NCBI RefSeq assembly: GCF_900114355.1
Contig: NZ_FOSS01000004.1
Span: 336,238-400,237 of the forward strand
From: Lysobacter sp. cf310
GTDB lineage: Bacteria; Pseudomonadota; Gammaproteobacteria; Xanthomonadales; Xanthomonadaceae
DNA length: 64,000 bases
Direction of reading: 5' to 3'
In this document: in pieces, positions 48,810-62,361 of the stretch
How positions within the stretch are numbered: position 1 is the stretch's first letter
Layout: the number at the start of each line of letters is the position of its first letter
Translations under genes and position numbers: made by a program
The notes under the pieces: generated by a model
The model's input: the letters and a program-made list of their open reading frames with translations, nothing else
Database searches by the model: none
What the model was told of the DNA's origin: nothing

Positions 48810-50495
48810 ATGCGCAGGATCTGGGGGAGCGTCATGCTCGCGCTGACGTTGGCGTTCGCCTGCATGCCGGCCATGGCGCAATCGCTGAAGGCCGAGTTGC
48901 TGCTGACCGAAGGCGAACTGGACGGACCGCCGGCCTCGGCGCCGGTGACCGCACGCTCCATCGCCGAGACGCCCGGCGACCTGGTCTACCTGACCATGCC
49001 GCGCCGCGAGGCCGGCTACTGGATCCGCCTGACCACCGATCGCGATATCGCCGCCAGCGAAAGCCAGCTGCTGGTGCTGCGCGGCGCGCGTGCGCGCGGG
49101 CCGGTCACCTATTACCCGCCCGGCGCGCCGCCGCGCATCGTCAACGACGCCGAGAACGGCGGCCCGGTGCTGCTGCGGCGCGGTTGGGTGCTGCCGCTGC
49201 CCAATGGCTGGACCCGCGGTGACGTCGCTTATCTGCGCGTGGGCGGCAACACCGCCGAGGCGCTGAGCCTGCGCCTGGCGACCGTGCCCGAGCTGGCGCG
49301 CCAGGAACGCGGCGACTCGCGCTTCATGGTCGCCGCCTTCACCGCGATGATGCTGATGGCGGTGGCGATGATCGCGATCTGGTACGCCTTCCGCGACCTG
49401 GTCTACATGGCCTACGGCGCCTACCTGGCCTGCGCGGCGATCTATCTGCTGCTGGTGTCCGGCGACGCGGCCGAGATGTGGGGCCTGGCCGGGCTGGCCA
49501 GCGGGCGCCTGACCGTGACCTGGACCCTGGCCACCTTGGCCACGATCTTCCAGCTCGGTTTCAGCCTGCGCTTCCTGGAGCTGCCGCGCCTGCTGCCGCG
49601 CCTGGCGGTGCTGGTGCGCACGGTGCAGTGGGCCAACATCCTGTGGCTGGCGGTACTGCTGGCGCTGCGCGAGCGCGTGCACGACTTCTGGTACATCGGC
49701 GGCAACGCCCTGCTGCTGGTCGGCATTCCGCTGATGTTCGCCGCCGCGATCATGGCCTGGCGCCGCGGTGCGCCCTATGCGGGCTACTACCTGCTGGGCT
49801 GGACGCCGCTGCTGCTGTTCGTCGGCGTGCTCGCGGCCTATCCCTTCGGCGTCGGCCGCGCCGAGTGGGCCGACCGCGGCCTGGCGCTGGCGGCGGTGCT
49901 GGAATCGGGCGTGCTCGCGCTGGCCCTGAGCCAGCACGCGGCCAACCGCCACCGCCTGTCCCTGCTCGCGCGCCAGTCCGGCGACCGCGACCCGCTCACC
50001 GGCACCCTCAACGCCTCGGCGCTGCGCCTGCTGCTGGAGACCTGGTCGGCGCCGGGCAGCCTGGGCCTCAAGCATCACGGCCTGCTGCTGCTGGACCTGG
50101 ACGGCTTCGGCGAGATCAACGCCCGCTACGGCCGCGCGATCGGCGACGCCCTGCTGCAGCAGGCGCTGGCGCGCATCCGCGGGGTGCTGCGTCCGGACGA
50201 CACCATCGCGCGCATGGGCGGCGACAGCTTCGCGGTGGTGGCCGAGTGCGAGCGCGTGGATTGCGAGCTGCTGGGCCGGCGCCTGGCCGACGCCTTCGGC
50301 CAGCGGCCGTTCCGCATCGACGGCCACGAGATCGCGGTCAGCGCCAGCGTCGGCCTGGCCATGGCCCAGCGCGGCGAGCCCGTGCAGAGCCTGCTCGACC
50401 GCGCCGAGCACGCCCTGCTCAGCGCCCGCAACGCCGGCCGCAACACGGTCGGCATCGCGCCCGCGGCGGCGCTGCCGGCGCTGGAAGCGGGCTGA
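48810..50495 (+). CDS. 7TM-DISM receptor fused to a degenerate GGDEF domain, paralogue 4
   Basis: Protein of 561 residues. The ATG at 48810 has AGGGGA eight bases upstream; 48789 is also in frame. Signal peptide (cleavage after AMA), extracytoplasmic domain (about 25-172) and seven helices (about 175-375) match paralogues 1-3 (GFSLRFLELPRLLPRLAVLV, AWRRGAPYAGYYLLGWTPLL, LESGVLALALSQHAANRHR). A C-terminal GGDEF domain (about 392-555) follows. Metal-site Asp is kept (LLDLDGFGEI, D429), and so is the RxxD inhibitory-site motif (RPDD, five residues before GGDSF). However the signature is G470-G-D-S-F, with Ser for the conserved Glu, and the FKxxND motif is FGEIN. It is probably an inactive cyclase, perhaps a c-di-GMP receptor. 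Confidence 0.85.
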   Translation: MRRIWGSVMLALTLAFACMPAMAQSLKAELLLTEGELDGPPASAPVTARSIAETPGDLVYLTMPRREAGYWIRLTTDRDIAASESQLLVLRGARARGPVTYYPPGAPPRIVNDAENGGPVLLRRGWVLPLPNGWTRGDVAYLRVGGNTAEALSLRLATVPELARQERGDSRFMVAAFTAMMLMAVAMIAIWYAFRDLVYMAYGAYLACAAIYLLLVSGDAAEMWGLAGLASGRLTVTWTLATLATIFQLGFSLRFLELPRLLPRLAVLVRTVQWANILWLAVLLALRERVHDFWYIGGNALLLVGIPLMFAAAIMAWRRGAPYAGYYLLGWTPLLLFVGVLAAYPFGVGRAEWADRGLALAAVLESGVLALALSQHAANRHRLSLLARQSGDRDPLTGTLNASALRLLLETWSAPGSLGLKHHGLLLLDLDGFGEINARYGRAIGDALLQQALARIRGVLRPDDTIARMGGDSFAVVAECERVDCELLGRRLADAFGQRPFRIDGHEIAVSASVGLAMAQRGEPVQSLLDRAEHALLSARNAGRNTVGIAPAAALPALEAG

Positions 50496-50581
50496 GCCGG
50501 CACGGGCACGGAACACAGTGTGTTTCCGATGCTTGAGCGCAGTGGAGTAGGATGCCCATCCCCCATTGCTGAGGCCGCGTC

Positions 50582-51175
50582 ATGGCCGACGACAAGAACA
50601 AGCCGTCCCGCGATCAGGCCGAGGCGGCCGTGCGCACGCTGTTGGCCTGGGCCGGCGAAGACCCCGCCCGCGAGGGCCTGCTCGACACGCCCAAGCGCGT
50701 GGTCGAGGCCTACGGCGACTGGTTCAGCGGCTACGACGACGACCCGCGCGAGTACCTGGCGCGCACCTTCGAGGAAGTCGCCGGCTACGACGAGCTGATC
50801 GTGCTGCGCGACATCGAGTTCGAAAGCCATTGCGAGCACCACATGGCGCCGATCATCGGCAAGGCCCACGTCGGCTATCTGCCCAACGGCAAGGTCGTGG
50901 GCATCAGCAAGCTCGCGCGCGTGGTCGAGACCTATGCGCGCCGCTTCCAGGTCCAGGAAAAGATGACCGCGCAGATCGCGCAGTCGATCCAGGACGTGCT
51001 GCAGCCGCTGGGCGTGGGCGTGGTCATCGAAGGCGCGCACGAGTGCATGACCACGCGCGGCGTGCACAAGCGCGGCGTGAGCATGATCACCTCCAAGATG
51101 CTCGGCACCTTCCGCGAAGACGCGCGCACGCGCGCGGAGTTCCTGCGGTTTATCGATGTGGGGCCAGGGCGGTAA
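50582..51175 (+). CDS. folE: GTP cyclohydrolase I
   Basis: Enzyme of 197 residues that converts GTP to dihydroneopterin triphosphate, the first step of folate and pterin synthesis. Zinc ligands C84 and H87 ([10 protein letters not shown]) and C155 ([10 protein letters not shown]) are present, with [19 protein letters not shown] and [12 protein letters not shown] typical of type I enzymes. The start has TGAGG eight bases or so upstream. Pterin made by this route could also feed the phenylalanine hydroxylase elsewhere in the window. It stands alone, 86 bases after the receptor gene, and is followed by a hairpin repeat. Confidence 0.97.
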   Translation: MADDKNKPSRDQAEAAVRTLLAWAGEDPAREGLLDTPKRVVEAYGDWFSGYDDDPREYLARTFEEVAGYDELIVLRDIEFESHCEHHMAPIIGKAHVGYLPNGKVVGISKLARVVETYARRFQVQEKMTAQIAQSIQDVLQPLGVGVVIEGAHECMTTRGVHKRGVSMITSKMLGTFREDARTRAEFLRFIDVGPGR

Positions 51176-51180
51176 AGGCT

Positions 51181-51306
51181 GCCCTCATCCGCCCTCCGGG
51201 CAGCTTCTCCCGCAGGCGGGAGAAGGGACAGCAAGGCTTCGTGCTTCAGTCTTTTCCGCTCTGAAGCCCCTCTCCCGCTAGCGGGAGAGGGGTTGGGGTG
51301 AGGGCG
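51181..51306. repeat. intergenic hairpin repeat element, copy 3
   Basis: About 126 bases between convergent folE and gltD. GCCCTCATCCGCCCTCCGGG and CTCCCGCAGGCGGGAGAAGG on the left, CTCTCCCGCTAGCGGGAGAG and GGTTGGGGTGAGGGC on the right. This is the same family as 20615-20801 and 34473-34580, in inverted order. Each short hairpin can also act as a terminator. Confidence 0.85.
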
Positions 51307-51335
51307 CGCGGGGCAGCAAACTCACCTTGAGACTC

Positions 51336-53114
<1,779 letters not shown>

Positions 53115-53136
53115 CTTGCTGCGAAGACGATCGAAT

Positions 53137-57594
<4,458 letters not shown>

Positions 57595-57740
57595 CGCTGC
57601 TCCGGAAGGCTCTCGGGGAACACGCCCGCGCGCTCGGCGCGGGCCTGTAAGAACACGGATGGATCGCTTGCTAGCTGCACGCGCGGGCAGACCTGCCAAG
57701 GGCGCGGGACAAGTCCCGTACCAGCGTGTCGTGACCGAGC

Positions 57741-57766
57741 GTGATTCGAATAAATCACAATTTGTG
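57741..57766. promoter_or_regulatory. candidate operator upstream of gltB
   Basis: GTGATT-CGAATA-AATCAC (57741-57758) is an 18-bp interrupted palindrome, overlapped by CACAA-T-TTGTG (57756-57766). This is an AT-rich island in the 404-base gltB / MFS intergenic region (57595-57998), about 150 bases before gltB. The half-site spacing does not fit CRP, and the regulator is unknown. Confidence 0.4.
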
Positions 57767-57961
57767 CGATGCGGCAATTCGTTCCGGTATGCGTTTGCGC
57801 GCGCTGGCCGCGAGGGCCTGGCAAGCGCGCGTGCCGGCCTCCGCGGTGCAGGCGCAAGTGCCTGATCGCAATCGTGAAATCCGTCGCGACGCGGGCAATT
57901 AGTAACGTCGGAAACCATCCCCGCGCGGGCTTCGGCACGGGTCGTGCGCGGCCGCGCGCGC

Positions 57962-57967
57962 TAGACT
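57962..57967 (+). promoter_or_regulatory. TAGACT -10-like box before the MFS gene
   Basis: TAGACT ends 31 bases before the GTG at 57999. It has the same hexamer and nearly the same distance as the boxes before the 7TM receptors, so it may simply be the local σ70-type -10. No clear -35. Confidence 0.35.
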
Positions 57968-57998
57968 GCGCCATCGCTTCCGCTTCGACGCCCCCCAC

Positions 57999-59255
57999 GT
58001 GACCGCATCCGTTCCCGGCGCGCGCCGCGCCGCGCTCGTTTTCATTTTCATTACCGTGCTGATCGACGTGCTGTCGTTCGGCCTGATCATTCCGGTGCTG
58101 CCGCGCCTGATCAAGGAATTCGCCGGTGGCGACACCGAACACGCGGCCTATTGGATCGCGGTGTTCGGCACCTTGTTCGCGGCGATCCAGTTCGTGTGCG
58201 CGCCGATCCAGGGTTCGCTGTCGGACCGCTACGGTCGCCGTCCGGTGATCCTGCTGTCCTGCCTGGGCCTGGGCCTGGACTTCATCTTCATGGCCCTGGC
58301 CAACACCCTGCCGTGGTTGCTGGTGGGCCGCGTGATCTCGGGCATCACCTCGGCCAGCTTCAGCACCGCCAACGCCTACATCGCCGACGTCACTGCGCCG
58401 GAAGAGCGCGCCAAGAGCTACGGCATGATCGGCGCCGCGTTCGGCCTGGGTTTCATCGTCGGGCCGGTGATCGGCGGCCAGCTCGGTCACTTCGACGTGC
58501 GCCTGCCGTTCTGGTTCGCGGCCGGTCTGGCGCTGTTGAACTTCTGCTATGGCTTGTTCGTGCTGCCCGAATCGCTGCCGCCGGACAAGCGCAGCGCCAA
58601 GTTCGACTGGTCGCACGCCAATCCGGTCGGCTCGCTGGTGCTGCTCAAGCGCTATCCGCAGGTGTTCGGCCTGGCCGCGGTGGTGTTCATCGCCAATCTC
58701 GCCCACTACGTCTATCCCAGCGTGTTCGTGCTGTTCGCCGATTACCGCTACGGCTGGGAGGAGCGCGAGGTGGGCTACGTGCTGGGCGTGGTCGGCGTAC
58801 TCAGCGTGATCGTCAACGTGGTCTTGATCGGGCGCGCGGTGAAGGCGTTCGGCGAGCGCCGTACGCTGTTGCTGGGCCTGGGCTGCGGCGCGATCGGTTT
58901 CATGGTCTACGGCTTCGCCGATGTCGGCTGGCTGTTCCTGGTCGGCCTGCCGATCAGCGCGCTGTGGGCGATGGCCGCGCCTGCGACCCAGGCCTTGATC
59001 ACGCGCCAGGTCGGCGCGGACGTGCAGGGCCGCGTCCAGGGCGCCTTGATGAGCCTGATCAGCCTGGCCGGCATCGTCGGCCCGACCCTGTTCGCGGGTA
59101 GCTTCGGCTACTTCGTCGGCAAGTCCTCGCCGGTGCACCTGCCGGGCGTGCCCTGGTTCATCGCCTCGAGCCTGCTGGTGCTGGGCGTGCTGATCGCCTG
59201 GCGCTATGCGCGCACCCAACCCGTCCCGGCCCACGTGGTCGCCGAGACCGCCTGA
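57999..59255 (+). CDS. MFS transporter, TetA-like drug:H+ antiporter family
   Basis: Inner-membrane permease of 418 residues with twelve helices. It begins at a GTG (TASVPGARRAALVFIFITVL). Motif A is GSLSDRYGRRPVILLS, helix 4 is PWLLVGRVISGITSASFSTA and helix 5 GAAFGLGFIVGPVIGGQLG. The first-helix LIDVLSFGLIIPVLPRLIKE fits the TetA/TCR 12-helix branch. A tetracycline or other drug export role is possible, but such chromosomal homologues often have other substrates. It is divergent from gltB and followed by a hairpin and a small lipoprotein gene. Confidence 0.92.
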   Translation: MTASVPGARRAALVFIFITVLIDVLSFGLIIPVLPRLIKEFAGGDTEHAAYWIAVFGTLFAAIQFVCAPIQGSLSDRYGRRPVILLSCLGLGLDFIFMALANTLPWLLVGRVISGITSASFSTANAYIADVTAPEERAKSYGMIGAAFGLGFIVGPVIGGQLGHFDVRLPFWFAAGLALLNFCYGLFVLPESLPPDKRSAKFDWSHANPVGSLVLLKRYPQVFGLAAVVFIANLAHYVYPSVFVLFADYRYGWEEREVGYVLGVVGVLSVIVNVVLIGRAVKAFGERRTLLLGLGCGAIGFMVYGFADVGWLFLVGLPISALWAMAAPATQALITRQVGADVQGRVQGALMSLISLAGIVGPTLFAGSFGYFVGKSSPVHLPGVPWFIASSLLVLGVLIAWRYARTQPVPAHVVAETA

Positions 59256-59257
59256 CC

Positions 59258-59302
59258 GACGGGCCTTGCCGTCGCGCCACGCGCTGCGGCAAGGTCGGGT
59301 TT
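59258..59302 (+). terminator. candidate terminator after the MFS gene
   Basis: CCTTGCCG (59264-59271) pairs with CGGCAAGG (59287-59294), with a 15-base loop, followed by TCGGGTTTCCCC. The T-run is weak, so this may be only partial. Confidence 0.5.
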
Positions 59303-59323
59303 CCCCTCGTCACGGAGCCGTCC

Positions 59324-59572
59324 ATGTCCCCGTTGCCCGCCCGCCTGTCACTGCTCGCGCCGCTGCTGTTGCTGGGCGCCTGCGCCAGCTCGCCCGACTA
59401 TCTGGACACCAATGCCGCGGTCGACGCGCGTCCGGAATGCACCAGCCAGCCCGACCGCCCCGGCGAACCGGTGCCCAGCTGGTGCGAGCGCAAGCAGGAA
59501 GTGCGTTGGAGCGACAAGGAAGACAAGATCGATCTGAAGGGCAAGGACGACAAGGGCGACGATCGCCGTTGA
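59324..59572 (+). CDS. small lipoprotein of unknown function
   Basis: Protein of 82 residues. Signal peptide with lipobox LGAC (Cys20), then a short region with two further cysteines (PECTSQ, SWCERK) and a very charged Lys/Asp tail (DKEDKIDLKGKDDKGDD). The family is not recognised. It follows the MFS gene by 68 bases across a hairpin. The signal and lipobox are convincing, but the small size limits confidence. Confidence 0.65.
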   Translation: MSPLPARLSLLAPLLLLGACASSPDYLDTNAAVDARPECTSQPDRPGEPVPSWCERKQEVRWSDKEDKIDLKGKDDKGDDRR

Positions 59573-59766
59573 GGTCTTCGCGCGTTCGATGCGCGCGGCG
59601 CGGTTCGATGCAGGGCATCGGTGCGGTGCGCCTGCGGCTTACCGCAGCCTGCGGCATCCACTGGCCGACTCATCTTCCTAGGGTGCGGCGCTGACCGCAC
59701 CCTCGCGCAACCCGCCATCGCGGCGAAGGTGGCGTGGCGCGCAGCGTTCGCGCGCCCTGCGCGCCA

Positions 59767-60201
59767 TCACCCCATCGCATCCAAGCGTTCGCTGGGCAGC
59801 GGAAACAACGCCCAGAACGGTTTGCGCGCCTCGGCCCATTGCGCCGAAGCCTCGTTGAGGATGTCGAGCAGGACCGCGGCGTCCTCGCCGGCCTGCGCCT
59901 GCCAATCCTGGGCGCGCTCCAGCAGCAGCAGATAGCCGCCGGCTGGCAACCAGGACAGGTCTTCCAGGCTGTCGGCGAGCGCGTCCCAGTTATGCCCGAA
60001 CCAATCCGGGAAATTCAGCGCCGCCGCCATGCGCCGCAGCAGTTCGCGCTTGTCGCCGCAGCCGTCCAGGTCGATGCGCGCGACCGCGAACTCCAGGAAC
60101 GCGCCGGCCTCGGCCAAGGCCTCGGTGTCGGCCGCATCGACGAAGTAGGCGCCGGCCTGGGCCGGATCGGCGAGCAGCTCGCGCAGCTCCTGTGTCTTCA
60201 T
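59767..60201 (-). CDS. barstar-family ribonuclease inhibitor
   Basis: Cytoplasmic inhibitor of 144 residues in the barstar family. The typical core FPDWFGHNWDALADSLEDLS (helix with W and D) and the N-terminal RIDLDGCGDKRELLRRMAAA are present. Its ATG overlaps the stop of the RNase gene by four bases (ATGA), so it is made with the toxin it presumably neutralises. In known pairs barstar binds the active site of barnase-type RNases with very high affinity. Confidence 0.92.
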   Translation of the reverse strand: MKTQELRELLADPAQAGAYFVDAADTEALAEAGAFLEFAVARIDLDGCGDKRELLRRMAAALNFPDWFGHNWDALADSLEDLSWLPAGGYLLLLERAQDWQAQAGEDAAVLLDILNEASAQWAEARKPFWALFPLPSERLDAMG

Positions 60202-60632
60202 GGCGACGCCCCGCTGGGATCGAAGCGGCGGAAGCTGCGGTAGTGATCGTCGGTGTAGTAGTACTCGCTGGGCGGGTCGCCGCCGGTGACGATGCGGCGC
60301 GCGCCGCGATCGCTCTCGCCCGGGGTTTCGACCGTGTACTCGCGGTAATAGCCGCGCGGTTGCGGCGGCAGGCGACGTTCGCGGTTCTGGAAGGTGCCGC
60401 CGTCCTGGCGATGCTGGTAGGGCCCGCCGCGCGCGATGCGCGCCAGCACCTCGTGAGCTTCGGCCGGCAGGAAGTCGGTGGCGGCGTTACCCGCCGCGGC
60501 CGGCGCCGGCGCGGGCGCCGAACGCGTGGCGGCGCTCGGCGCGCTCGGCGCGGGCAGGGGCGTCGGGCGCTGCCACCACAGCCACAGGCCGAGCAGGACG
60601 AGGGCGGCGATCAGCCAGGGCGCGCGACGCAT
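60198..60632 (-). CDS. RNase Sa/barnase-like guanyl-specific ribonuclease, membrane-anchored or exported
   Basis: Protein of 144 residues. An N-terminal hydrophobic segment (about 6-20, APWLIAALVLLGLWLWW) and a Pro/Ala-rich linker (about 22-50) precede a domain (54-137) that reads like Streptomyces RNase Sa: LPAEAHEVLARIARGGPY, DGGTFQNRERRLP and GYYREYTVETPGESDRGARR. Expected catalytic residues are E98 (YREYTV), R113 and H130 (TDDHYRSF). There are no cysteines. No signal-peptidase site is clear, so it may be anchored or exported. Overlapping stop/start with the barstar gene. Role could be nutrient RNA use or competition; not determined. Confidence 0.88.
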   Translation of the reverse strand: MRRAPWLIAALVLLGLWLWWQRPTPLPAPSAPSAATRSAPAPAPAAAGNAATDFLPAEAHEVLARIARGGPYQHRQDGGTFQNRERRLPPQPRGYYREYTVETPGESDRGARRIVTGGDPPSEYYYTDDHYRSFRRFDPSGASP

Positions 60633-60692
60633 GCGGAACTCCGAGCGGGGTCGCCGCCGAGTCTAGCGCGCGTCGGCGCCCGTGCGCGGGCC

Positions 60693-61013
60693 TCAGCCGC
60701 AGCGCAGATGGGTGATGACGTTGTTCTCGTCGACGTCGATGTTGAGGCGGCCTTCCTGGTACTCCATGGTCACCATCTGGCCCGGCTTGAGCACGCGCGC
60801 ATTGCGCGCGCCGGCATCGGTGCGCGCGCGCTCGACCACGTCGGCGCTTGCGGTTTTGCCCAGCGCGGCGGCCTTGGCGGCGTCCGCGTTGCAGGTCAGC
60901 TCTTCCGGCGGCAGGGGGCGCGACATTTGCGGCGGATTGGCCTGGCTGGCGCAAGCGCCGAGGGCGACCACGGCGAGGGCGCCGACGGCGAGTGCGATAC
61001 GGATAGAGGGCAT
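60693..61013 (-). CDS. I78-family peptidase inhibitor-like lipoprotein 1
   Basis: Lipoprotein of 106 residues with lipobox LGAC (Cys20). The mature domain has the I78 inhibitor pattern: CNADAAKAAALGKTAS, ARNARVLKPGQMVTMEYQEG, RLNIDVDENNVITHLRCG. The two cysteines (CNA and terminal CG) probably form one disulfide. I78 proteins inhibit serine peptidases. It is one of two such genes in tandem; 97 bases separate them. Confidence 0.85.
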   Translation of the reverse strand: MPSIRIALAVGALAVVALGACASQANPPQMSRPLPPEELTCNADAAKAAALGKTASADVVERARTDAGARNARVLKPGQMVTMEYQEGRLNIDVDENNVITHLRCG

Positions 61014-61110
61014 GGCGGGGCTCCGGTTCGTGGGGCGCGCTCAGGGGTGCGCGCCCGTGGCTGTGCCGAAGATTAACCCGCCGCCGTGCGTTCTCGTTTC
61101 GAACTACCGC

Positions 61111-61407
61111 TCAACCGCAGCGCAGGCCGGTGATCGCGCCGCGGTCGTTGAGGTCGATGTTGATGCGGTCCTGGCGGTAGTCCATGGTCGCGCCCATGCC
61201 GGGCTTGAGCACACGCGCGTCGCGGCTGCCGGTGTCGCGCAGGATGCGGTTGGTGGTGTCGTCGTCGATGCCGCGGCCGATCGCCCAGCGCGCGCCTTCG
61301 GCATTGCATAGTCCGCTGGGCGGGACCGCGGCGCCCGGCGGCGGCGGGGCGGTGGCGCAGGCGGTCATCGACAACAGCAGCACGGCGGGCAGGACGAGGC
61401 GCGACAT
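61111..61407 (-). CDS. I78-family peptidase inhibitor-like lipoprotein 2
   Basis: Lipoprotein of 98 residues starting MSRLVLPAVLLLSMTAC (Cys17). An earlier ATG at 61467 is rejected because it breaks the signal. The domain follows the same I78 pattern as the neighbour: LCNAEGARWAIGRG, SRDARVLKPGMGATMDYRQD, RINIDLNDRGAITGLRCG. The two are probably a tandem duplication whose sequences have diverged. They may protect the cell from its own secreted proteases, which are abundant in this bacterial group (inference). Confidence 0.85.
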   Translation of the reverse strand: MSRLVLPAVLLLSMTACATAPPPPGAAVPPSGLCNAEGARWAIGRGIDDDTTNRILRDTGSRDARVLKPGMGATMDYRQDRINIDLNDRGAITGLRCG

Positions 61408-61479
61408 GGCACGGCTCCGCGAGGATGAGGTGGGCGCAGCCTGCGGCGACCGGCGTGTGCGCGGCATGAAGGCGCCGCC

Positions 61480-62361
61480 TCAGTGCGGCGTCGCGGCTTC
61501 GGCCTCGACCAGGCGCTGCAGCAGCCGCGCCAGGGTCACCACGTCCTGGTGGTTGTGGGCGACCACGCGCCGCAACAGGCCGGCGCCGCCGCCGCGCAGG
61601 TAGTGCAACCACGCGGCCGGCGCCTGCGAGCCGGGCAGGTCGTCCTCGCGCACGATCCGCAGCAGCTCGCGCTCGACCGTGGCCAGGCGGCAGTTCTCCC
61701 ACGTGCCGCGGTAGCGGCGCCGGGTCGGGAACAGCAGGTCGACGTGGTCCAGCGCCTGCAGCGGATCCTCGAGGCGGGCCAGGCGATAGCGCGTCTTCAG
61801 CAGCGGCGCGTCGTAGCAGCGGCCGTTGTAGCTGGACAGCACGGTGTCCGGGCGCAGCCACTGGGCGAAGGCCTGCAGCATCGCCGGCTCGGCCGCCAGC
61901 GAGGCGATCAGCAACTGGCGCACGCGCAGGCCGTCGCCGTGCAGCGGATCGCGGTGCCAGTCGGCGGCGCCGATCATGAAGGCGCGGGTGCCGGTGCCGC
62001 CGGCCAGGCCGGTGGTCTCGGTGTCGAAGAACAGCAGCCGGCGCGGATCGACGCGGTCCTCGGCGCGCTTGGCGAAGGCCAGCGACAACGCCTGCGTGGG
62101 CAGCTCGCAGGGCAGATGCTGCTGGATCAGGCGCAGGCCGGGCGCGATCTCCTCGCCGGGCAGCTCGCGGTCCAGCGGCGCGCGCGGGGCGGCCCACGCG
62201 TTCGGCGCGCGCTCGCGCACGCCGAGCAGGCGGCGCAGCTGTTCCAGGCTGTGTTGCGTGTCGGGCGCTGCGGCCGGCGCGGGCGTGGGCGCCGGCATCG
62301 CTGCCGGCGCTCCGCGCGCCTGCCGTTGCAGCATCCGCAGCTTCTCGGCGCTGACGCTCAT
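61480..62361 (-). CDS. mrfB: YprB/MrfB-like 3'-5' exonuclease (RNase H-fold)
   Basis: Protein of 293 residues. A Pro/Ala-rich N-terminus (about 1-60) precedes a DEDD-type exonuclease domain: D113 and E115 in LLFFDTETTGLAGGTGTRAF, SSYNGRCYDAPLLKTRYRLA and the last Asp in HNHQDVVTLARLLQRL. In Bacillus subtilis, MrfB acts with the MrfA helicase in repair of mitomycin C damage. Its ATG overlaps the stop of the helicase gene by four bases, so the pair is translationally coupled here as well. Confidence 0.88.
   Translation of the reverse strand: MSVSAEKLRMLQRQARGAPAAMPAPTPAPAAAPDTQHSLEQLRRLLGVRERAPNAWAAPRAPLDRELPGEEIAPGLRLIQQHLPCELPTQALSLAFAKRAEDRVDPRRLLFFDTETTGLAGGTGTRAFMIGAADWHRDPLHGDGLRVRQLLIASLAAEPAMLQAFAQWLRPDTVLSSYNGRCYDAPLLKTRYRLARLEDPLQALDHVDLLFPTRRRYRGTWENCRLATVERELLRIVREDDLPGSQAPAAWLHYLRGGGAGLLRRVVAHNHQDVVTLARLLQRLVEAEAATPH

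Noticed and set aside
57741-57758. CRP binding site upstream of gltB
   Set aside because: GTGA and TCAC are separated by ten bases instead of the six required for CRP, so it is kept only as an unassigned palindrome.
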